Shown here: positions 22,669-26,721 of the stretch, one piece after another | Numbering within the stretch: position 1 is the stretch's first letter | Layout of the letters: each line of letters begins with the position of its first letter | Origin: an uncultured Oscillospiraceae bacterium | GTDB lineage: Bacteria > Bacillota > Clostridia > Oscillospirales > Oscillospiraceae | Assembly: GCA_934661135.1 (NCBI GenBank) | Contig: CAKUJA010000019.1 | Location: 1 to 26,721, forward strand | DNA: 26,721 nt | Direction of reading: 5' to 3' | The notes under the pieces: model-generated | What the model was told of the DNA's origin: nothing | The model's database searches: none | The model's input: only the letters and a program-made list of their open reading frames with translations | Translations under genes and position numbers: made by a program

Positions 22669-24113
22669 AAGAATTGCAATATGATCTGGTTGTGGTTGGC
22701 GGCGGCTGTGCCGGTATGGCTGCCGCGGCTGCCGCAAGTGACCGCGGCGTGCGCCGCATTGCGCTGCTGGAACGCGGCGCCGCGCTGGGCGGCGTGCTTC
22801 GTCAGTGCATCCACAATGGGTTTGGCGTACACCATTTTGGGGAAGATCTCACCGGAGTGGAATACGCGGAACGGTTCGCCGCGGAGGTTCGGAAGCGCCC
22901 AATCGACGTTTTTTTGTCCACAATGGTGCTTTCATTGGACGAAAATAAGGTGCAGCAGGCGAATCCATGCAACAAAAAGGTCTCAACAGATGTGGGAGAA
23001 GCCGCCGCCGCGGAAGCGGGTGAACGTGCAAATGCGGGAATTGCTTTCGCCGAAACGGAACCCCGAAAACTCGCAAATGCGGGGGATGTTTCCGCAGACG
23101 CGGAAGCGGGCGAACCTACGAACGCAGAACATCATCTCGTAGCGTTCCGCTGCGGGGAAATGCTGCGGATTGCCGCTGGAGCCGTAATCCTTGCCGCAGG
23201 CTGCCGCGAGCGGCCGCGCGGTGCGCTGCTTTTGCCGGGAACTCGCCCCGCCGGCGTAATGACCGCGGGGACTGCGCAGCGATATTTGAATTTGGAGGGG
23301 TATCTTGTCGGAAAACGGATTGTAATTTTGGGTTCCGGCGATATTGGTCTGATTATGGCGCGGCAGTTTGTGCTGGAGGGCGCGGAGGTGCTCGCGGTCT
23401 GCGAGGTAATGCCGTATTCCTCGGGGTTGACACGCAACATTGTGCAGTGCTTGGAGGACTTTGAAATTCCGCTGTATTTTAACACCACAGTGACGGAAAT
23501 TCTGGGCGGAAGCCGTGTGACGGCGGTAAAAATTGCAGAGGTAGATTCCAATAGAAATCCGATTTCAGGGACGGAAAAAATCATTGAATGCGATAGTTTA
23601 GTGCTGTCTGTCGGACTAATTCCGGAAAATGAGCTTGCAGAGCAGGCGGGGATTGCGCTCGATGCCGCAACCGGGGGCGCGCGTGTTGACGAACGGTTGG
23701 AAACAGAGAAACGCGGAATTTTTGCGTGCGGAAATGCGCTTCATGTCCACGATTTGGCTGATTTTGCGGCAATGGAGGGCAGCAGAGCGGGCGAGAATGC
23801 CGCGGCATATCTTTGCGGCAGCACGCGGCAAGACGATGCGGCAGACGCGCGGCAGGGCAGAGATGTGCTTGCGGGATTTGGGGTGCGCGGCCTGGTGCCG
23901 CAACGTATCCGCGGCGGGCAGACAGAAAGCGTACAGCTTCAGTTCCGGCCGGCCGGACGGTATACAAACTGTGCGGTGGCGGTGCACTGCGGGCAGACGC
24001 AGATCTGCCGGGTGAAAAAAACGATTTTGACGCCGGGCGAAATGTGCACGCTGACGCTGCCGGAAACGGAGGCGGAGGGCGATTTGACGGTATCCGTGGA
24101 GGTGAGGGCATGA
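22665..24113 (+). CDS. GlpB-like NAD(P)/FAD oxidoreductase with repetitive insertion
   Basis: A 482-aa pyridine nucleotide-disulphide-type flavoprotein. FAD fold at 7-30 (DLVVVGGGCAGMAAAAAASDRG), then LGGVLRQCIHNGFG, the second dinucleotide motif VILGSGDIGLIMARQF with GCRERPRGALLLPGTRPAGV before it, and FAD contact IFACGNALHVHDLADF near the end. It accepts electrons from the GlpA-like subunit or passes them to NAD or the membrane. Residues about 97-156 are an Ala/Glu/Asn-rich low-complexity insertion with internal repeats that lengthens the protein by about 60 residues relative to what the flanking conserved blocks need. ATGA overlaps on both sides couple translation with its neighbours. Confidence 0.9.
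   Translation: MKELQYDLVVVGGGCAGMAAAAAASDRGVRRIALLERGAALGGVLRQCIHNGFGVHHFGEDLTGVEYAERFAAEVRKRPIDVFLSTMVLSLDENKVQQANPCNKKVSTDVGEAAAAEAGERANAGIAFAETEPRKLANAGDVSADAEAGEPTNAEHHLVAFRCGEMLRIAAGAVILAAGCRERPRGALLLPGTRPAGVMTAGTAQRYLNLEGYLVGKRIVILGSGDIGLIMARQFVLEGAEVLAVCEVMPYSSGLTRNIVQCLEDFEIPLYFNTTVTEILGGSRVTAVKIAEVDSNRNPISGTEKIIECDSLVLSVGLIPENELAEQAGIALDAATGGARVDERLETEKRGIFACGNALHVHDLADFAAMEGSRAGENAAAYLCGSTRQDDAADARQGRDVLAGFGVRGLVPQRIRGGQTESVQLQFRPAGRYTNCAVAVHCGQTQICRVKKTILTPGEMCTLTLPETEAEGDLTVSVEVRA
22953..23132 (+). repeat. Degenerate in-frame repeats inside the GlpB-like gene
   Basis: The DNA repeats units such as GCGGAAGCGGG(T/C)GAAC and GCAAATGCGGG two or three times and stays in frame, coding for EAGERANAG, RKLANAG and EAGEPTNAE. 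Flanking sequence shows normal enzyme motifs, so this is an expansion inside a surface loop. Confidence 0.7.
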
Positions 24114-24469
24114 AGCGGGAGATGATCTGCATCGGCTGCCCGATGGGATGCCGGCTGACGGCGGAGGTTGCAGGGCAGACGGTAACCGCGGTGGAGGGAA
24201 ACCACTGCAAGCGCGGGCGGGATTATGCCGCGCAGGAGGCGGTCTGCCCGATGCGCGTACTGACCGGCACGATGAAGGCGGCTGGATGTACGCGGCCGTT
24301 TGCCGTGCGATCCTCCGCACCGATTCCGAAGGCAAAGCTGCTGGAGTGCGCGGCCGTATTGCGGCGGAGCCATCCGACGCTGCCGATTCACGCGGGGGAT
24401 GTGGTGATTGAGGATATTTTGGGAACAAAGGTTCAAATAATTGCGATGCAGAATCTTGACGCAAAGTGA
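24110..24469 (+). CDS. DUF1667 Fe-S-type protein
   Basis: A 119-aa protein with clustered cysteines C7, C10 and C14 (CIGCPMGC), C33 (NHCKRG) and C46 (VCPMR), suited to bind an Fe-S cluster. DUF1667 proteins regularly form the third gene after GlpA-like and GlpB-like flavoproteins in Clostridia, and probably act as the electron-transfer subunit. Start ATG 24110 overlaps the upstream stop by 4 nt (ATGA). The -35 box of the deoR promoter lies inside its last codons. Confidence 0.88.
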   Translation: MKREMICIGCPMGCRLTAEVAGQTVTAVEGNHCKRGRDYAAQEAVCPMRVLTGTMKAAGCTRPFAVRSSAPIPKAKLLECAAVLRRSHPTLPIHAGDVVIEDILGTKVQIIAMQNLDAK

Positions 24470-24485
24470 ACAAATATGATATAAT
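24456..24485 (+). promoter_or_regulatory. deoR promoter with possible autoregulatory half-sites
   Basis: TTGACG (24456-24461), 18-nt spacer, TATAAT (24480-24485); expected start near 24492. TGAACA (24467-24472) in the spacer and GTTCAAAT (24431-24438) upstream resemble halves of the TGTTCAAAATAGTTCA operator, consistent with autoregulation. Confidence 0.7.
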
Positions 24486-24491
24486 TGTGGC

Positions 24492-24715
24492 CGGTCGAGC
24501 AACCGATAATTCAAGCGGCAGGCGTGATCGACGAGAGATTTTTGAAAGGTTGAAAAACATAGGAATCTTGTATGCGCCCGCATCCGTAAGGCGTCTTTGA
24601 CGCCAACGGCTGCGACATATTTCAAGCGTTTCAAACCGCACCGTTGGGGCAAAAGATCCGGTGATCACCGCAGGCGATTGATTCAGCGGTTACTTCAGTA
24701 GAGGGAGAGGTCAGT
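24492..24715 (+). promoter_or_regulatory. Structured 5' leader of deoR (candidate RNA element)
   Basis: About 224 nt without an open gene between the TATAAT box and ATG 24716. Hairpin A (24579-24614) has core GGCGTC-TTT-GACGCC with outer stems CCGT/ACGG and GCA/TGC. Hairpin B pairs CCAACGG and TGCG (24603-24614, one bulged C) with CGCA-CCGTTGG (24637-24647). A and B share 24603-24614 and exclude each other. Hairpin C is ACCGC (24667-24671) with GCGGT (24686-24690). No U-run terminator, T-box consensus or riboswitch class that I know was recognised. Confidence 0.55.
24648..24690 (+). promoter_or_regulatory. Shared regulatory element, copy in the deoR leader
   Basis: GGCAAAAGATC (24648-24658), a spacer, then hairpin ACCGC / loop AGGCGATTGATTCA / GCGGT (24667-24690). 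Matches the minus-strand copy at 15406-15363. It ends 25 nt before the deoR start codon, close to the GAGGGAGAGG ribosome binding site. Confidence 0.55.
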
Positions 24716-25498
24716 ATGCTCAAAGAACAGCGCCGGGAGAAGATTCTTTCAGAGCTTCACCGCAAGGATTCCGTTACAATTGAAGAAGTGATTACCCTGA
24801 CGAACGGTTCGCGCTCCACGGCGCGCCGGGATATTGAAGAAATGGAGCAGGAGCATCTGCTGCGGCGGGTGCGCGGCGGCGCGATGTCGATTGCGCCGAT
24901 CACGGCAAAGGTAAGCAGCAACGAGGCGGAGCCGCCGTTCCATGTGCGGCAGGATATGTTCCTCGGGGAAAAGCAACGGATTGCGGCGGCGGCGCACAAG
25001 CTGGTGAGCAACAATGAGACGCTGCTGCTCGGCGGCGGCACGACAATTTTGGAATTTGCAAAGACGCTCAACGATATCTCTCCGCTCTATGTGGCGACAA
25101 ACGATTTGAAAAGCGCGGTGATTTTGGCCGACTATCCGAATGTGAATCTGACTGTGCTCGGCGGAAGTCTTCGGCAGAACCACTACTCGCTGAACGGCTA
25201 TTTCACGGAGCAGATGATCAGCCAGATGCACGCGGACATGACGTTTATCGGAATTGACGCGGTGGATTTCAACATCGGATATATGAATTTCTCTACCTCG
25301 GAGATTCAAACGAACAAGCTGATGCTGAAGGCGTCGCATAAGGTGGTTGTACTGTGTGACCATTCCAAGTTTGAGCGGGTTGCGTTTGTAAACATCTGCA
25401 AACTGGAGGATATTGACCTGCTGATTACTGGGAGGGAGATCAATCCGATGTATCTCGAACAGCTTCGGGAGCGCAATATCAATGTAATGACGGTATGA
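24716..25498 (+). CDS. DeoR/GlpR-family transcriptional regulator
   Basis: A 260-aa repressor-type protein. The N-terminal winged helix (about 1-60) contains the DeoR pattern MLKEQRREKILSELHRK, SVTIEEVITLTNGSRSTARRD and LLRRVRGGA. The C-terminal sugar-phosphate isomerase-like domain (about 80-250) has the effector loop LLLGGGTTILEFAKTL, LTVLGGSLR, DMTFIGIDAV and VLCDHSKFERVAF. Such regulators release DNA on binding a phosphorylated sugar, polyol or G3P. The RBS is GAGGGAGAGG. Its place after the Glp-like operon and the repeated TGTTCAAAATAGTTCA sites at the divergent promoters make it the likely regulator of both arms. Confidence 0.92.
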   Translation: MLKEQRREKILSELHRKDSVTIEEVITLTNGSRSTARRDIEEMEQEHLLRRVRGGAMSIAPITAKVSSNEAEPPFHVRQDMFLGEKQRIAAAAHKLVSNNETLLLGGGTTILEFAKTLNDISPLYVATNDLKSAVILADYPNVNLTVLGGSLRQNHYSLNGYFTEQMISQMHADMTFIGIDAVDFNIGYMNFSTSEIQTNKLMLKASHKVVVLCDHSKFERVAFVNICKLEDIDLLITGREINPMYLEQLRERNINVMTV

Positions 25499-25507
25499 GA
25501 GAATTGT

Positions 25508-25541
25508 CCCGCCCGCCTTTGGCGCGGCGGGAAGTTTTCTT
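25508..25541 (+). terminator. deoR terminator
   Basis: GC-rich hairpin CCCGCCCGCC-TTT-GGCGCGGCGGG (one bulge) followed by AAGTTTTCTTT, 10 nt after the deoR stop. Confidence 0.8.
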
Positions 25542-25601
25542 TATTCAGAGAACGGGGCAGATTTCGTCCCCATTTCTGTTTCTCCTTCAGAAAGGGAGTG
25601 C

Positions 25602-25663
25602 GAAGTGTGAACCCATTCTTTTCTTTCTCCGAAAAGAGAAAGAAAAGAATGGGTTCACACTTC
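25602..25663. repeat. Dispersed palindromic repeat, copy 2
   Basis: Perfect 28-bp arms (25602-25629 and 25636-25663, loop CGAAAA), with the core CCCATTCTTTTCTTTCTC shared with copy 1 and extended outward by GAAGTGTGAA. Confidence 0.85.
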
Positions 25664-25934
25664 TAAGAAAAGAAAGAGACGACCAGAGATCCTTCCGAAT
25701 GGTTCTCTGGACGCTCTAGCGGCCAAGGGCGCTTCGCCCTTGAAACCCGCGGCGTATGAAAGATCGAAGGTCGTCCGCATCTGCAAGGCGCAGTGTGGGA
25801 TATTAGGATGTAGCGCATTCGTAGGATGCTGCTTGACCGCCATCATCAAGATCGCGTGCGGTGCGGCGGCTCATTTCTTTCTCAAAAAGGCTTCGGCGAA
25901 AGCATAGTGCGGTAAGGGCGGACAGGGGCGTCCG

Positions 25935-26198
25935 CCCCTACAAGGTGCAGCGTAAGAATCGCGTTGCAGGTGTCTCTGAAAGGCGCGAGCAGAGCGTGGC
26001 GCTTTTTCGGACGGTAGGGATGGATGCTACGGACAGAGGAAAGCCGAGATTTCTTGAGCCAGATTCAGGACTACGGTTGGCACTGTGCCCGCTTTCTTTT
26101 CTTGGCAGCTTGAACCCGTTCTTTTCGCTCTCAGCAGGAGAAAGAAAAGAATGGGGGAACAAACTGGTGGGCATCGACCCCTACAAGGTGCGGTGTAA
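25935..26198. repeat. 21-nt direct repeat pair CCCCTACAAGGTGC...GTAA
   Basis: CCCCTACAAGGTGC(A/G)G(C/T)GTAA occurs at 25935-25955 and 26178-26198 (19/21 identical). The first copy directly follows a GGGCGGAC inverted repeat. Confidence 0.7.
26115..26155. repeat. Dispersed palindromic repeat, copy 3 (imperfect)
   Basis: Left arm CCCGTTCTTTTCGCTCTC (26115-26132), loop AGCAG, right arm GAGAAAGAAAAGAATGGG (26138-26155). The right arm equals copies 1 and 2; the left arm has three differences, so the palindrome is decaying. Confidence 0.75.
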
Positions 26199-26282
26199 AT
26201 CAGTGGTGCAGTGGGCGAGCGGAGAGGACTGCCTGCTGCTATAAGGGTAAGGGAAAAAGTAAACAGGATAAAAATGCCAAAA

Positions 26283-26311
26283 CCGTCGTACCAAGAGAAT
26301 TGGTACGGCGG
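26283..26311 (-). terminator. Terminator of the MATE-type gene
   Basis: Arms 26283-26294 and 26300-26311 (12 bp with one mismatch, loop GAGAA). On the minus strand it is followed by TTTTGGCATTTTTAT, and lies 21 nt after the stop codon. Confidence 0.8.
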
Positions 26312-26332
26312 CTCTGGGGTTATTTGAAGGGA

Positions 26333-26721
26333 TTAGGAAGTCAGTCGGGTTTTGGTCAGATCGGTGCGGTAATAGAAGAAGGTGGCAAGCAGCGCGGCCA
26401 TGATCCAGCCGGCCGGATAGCCGAGGGCGACCGGGACGGCGGTATAGGAGATGAAGTTGGCCACGAGATAGAGATAGATCTGACGCGTGACGACGTAGGA
26501 GAACAGGAGAATGCCCATGGTGAGCTTCGTGTTTCCCGCGCCTTGCAGAACGGCAATGTGAATCTGGCCGATGGAGTGCACGAGATAGAATGGGCAGATC
26601 CAGCGGAGATAGACCGCGCCGGCAGAGATTACATCGGGATCTTTATTGAAAAAGGTGACGATCTGCGGCGCGAAAGCGCAGACGATAACGGTCAGCACGC
26701 CGATACAGGCCAGCAGCAGAC
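26333..26721 (-). CDS. MATE-family efflux transporter, C-terminal part (runs off the window)
   Basis: The last about 129 residues of a membrane transporter; the gene begins beyond the window edge and is open to the last base. Three to four hydrophobic segments are seen, with AVYLRWICPFYLVHSIGQIHIAVLQGAGNTKLTMGILLFSYVVTRQIYLYL, which fits the C-terminal lobe of MATE multidrug/Na+ or H+ antiporters (the GAGNTK turn after an AVLQ helix is typical). The C-terminus is short (TDLTKTRLTS). Substrate cannot be predicted. It is unrelated in direction to the regulon and separated by the repeat-rich gap. Confidence 0.8.
   Translation of the reverse strand, partial: LLLACIGVLTVIVCAFAPQIVTFFNKDPDVISAGAVYLRWICPFYLVHSIGQIHIAVLQGAGNTKLTMGILLFSYVVTRQIYLYLVANFISYTAVPVALGYPAGWIMAALLATFFYYRTDLTKTRLTS

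Larger units (their letters stand above)
25499..26332. other. Repeat-rich intergenic stretch without a credible gene
   Basis: These 834 bp hold the deoR terminator, two palindromic repeat copies, short hairpins AAGGGCG-CTT-CGCCCTT (25725-25741) and GGGCGGAC...GTCCGCCC (25916-25937), a 21-nt direct repeat pair and the terminator of the MATE gene. Short open frames here lack ribosome binding sites and translate the repeats, for example as LNPFFSLSAGERKEW. No RNA gene was recognised. Confidence 0.75.

Noticed and set aside
21121..22737. 538-aa open frame on the minus strand opposite the GlpA-like gene
   Set aside because: His/Arg-rich shadow frame that would also cross the plus-strand promoter and operator region; the opposite strand has full FAD and Fe-S motifs.
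24492..24715. T-box leader or other known riboswitch
   Set aside because: No T-box consensus, no terminator U-run and no consensus core of the riboswitch classes I could recall; left as an unassigned leader.
25861..26244. 127-aa frame in the repeat-rich gap
   Set aside because: It translates two repeat families, and similar peptides (NPFFSxSAGERKEW) appear antisense at the other repeat copy near 12760; no ribosome binding site.

Overview
The window reads as chromosomal DNA of a fairly high-GC anaerobic member of the Bacillota, most likely class Clostridia and probably an Oscillospiraceae-type gut bacterium. This is inferred from gene content (YtrA-type GntR/ABC operon, YitT-family protein, domain-permuted GH3 protein, Clostridia-style GlpA/GlpB-like/DUF1667 cluster), from strong AGGAGG-type ribosome binding sites and from sigma-A-type promoters. 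No rRNA, tRNA, CRISPR array, transposase or phage gene was seen.

Layout. (1) 74-664(-): a deoxynucleoside kinase, divergent from (2) 742-5727(+), an operon with its own palindromic operator: YtrA-type GntR repressor, DUF1648/DUF5808-type membrane protein, tiny glycine-zipper protein, ABC ATPase, ABC permease and a CAT-fold acetyltransferase. A bidirectional terminator separates it from (3) 5808-8934(-): a YitT-family membrane protein and a GH3 protein with swapped domain order and eroded catalytic motifs. (4) 9122-12651(+): response regulator, histidine kinase and HtrA-type protease. (5) 20896-12864(-): a nine-gene operon with a LIV-type ABC importer (binding protein, LivH, LivM, LivG, LivF), a TIM-barrel protein of unknown function, a cupin, an FGGY sugar/polyol kinase and a flavin reductase-like protein. 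(6) 21178-25498(+), divergent from (5): a GlpA-like FAD/[2Fe-2S] dehydrogenase, a GlpB-like FAD oxidoreductase with a repetitive insertion, a DUF1667 Fe-S protein and a DeoR/GlpR-type regulator behind its own promoter and a structured leader of about 224 nt. (7) 25499-26332: repeat-rich DNA without a credible gene. (8) 26333-end(-): the C-terminal part of a MATE-type transporter.

The most interesting part is regions 5 and 6 together. Both divergent promoters carry the same 16-bp sequence, TGTTCAAAATAGTTCA, in opposite orientations just downstream of the expected transcription starts, which predicts one regulon, plausibly controlled by the DeoR protein. In addition, a 43-44 nt element (GGCAAAAGATC followed by an ACCGC...GCGGT hairpin with a nearly constant 14-nt loop) occurs once in each arm: before the cupin gene and in the deoR leader. 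The parts suggest uptake of a small solute, phosphorylation by the FGGY kinase, oxidation by a G3P-dehydrogenase-like complex and processing by the TIM-barrel and cupin proteins. The substrate cannot be read from sequence, and an amino-acid-type ligand for the transporter remains possible.
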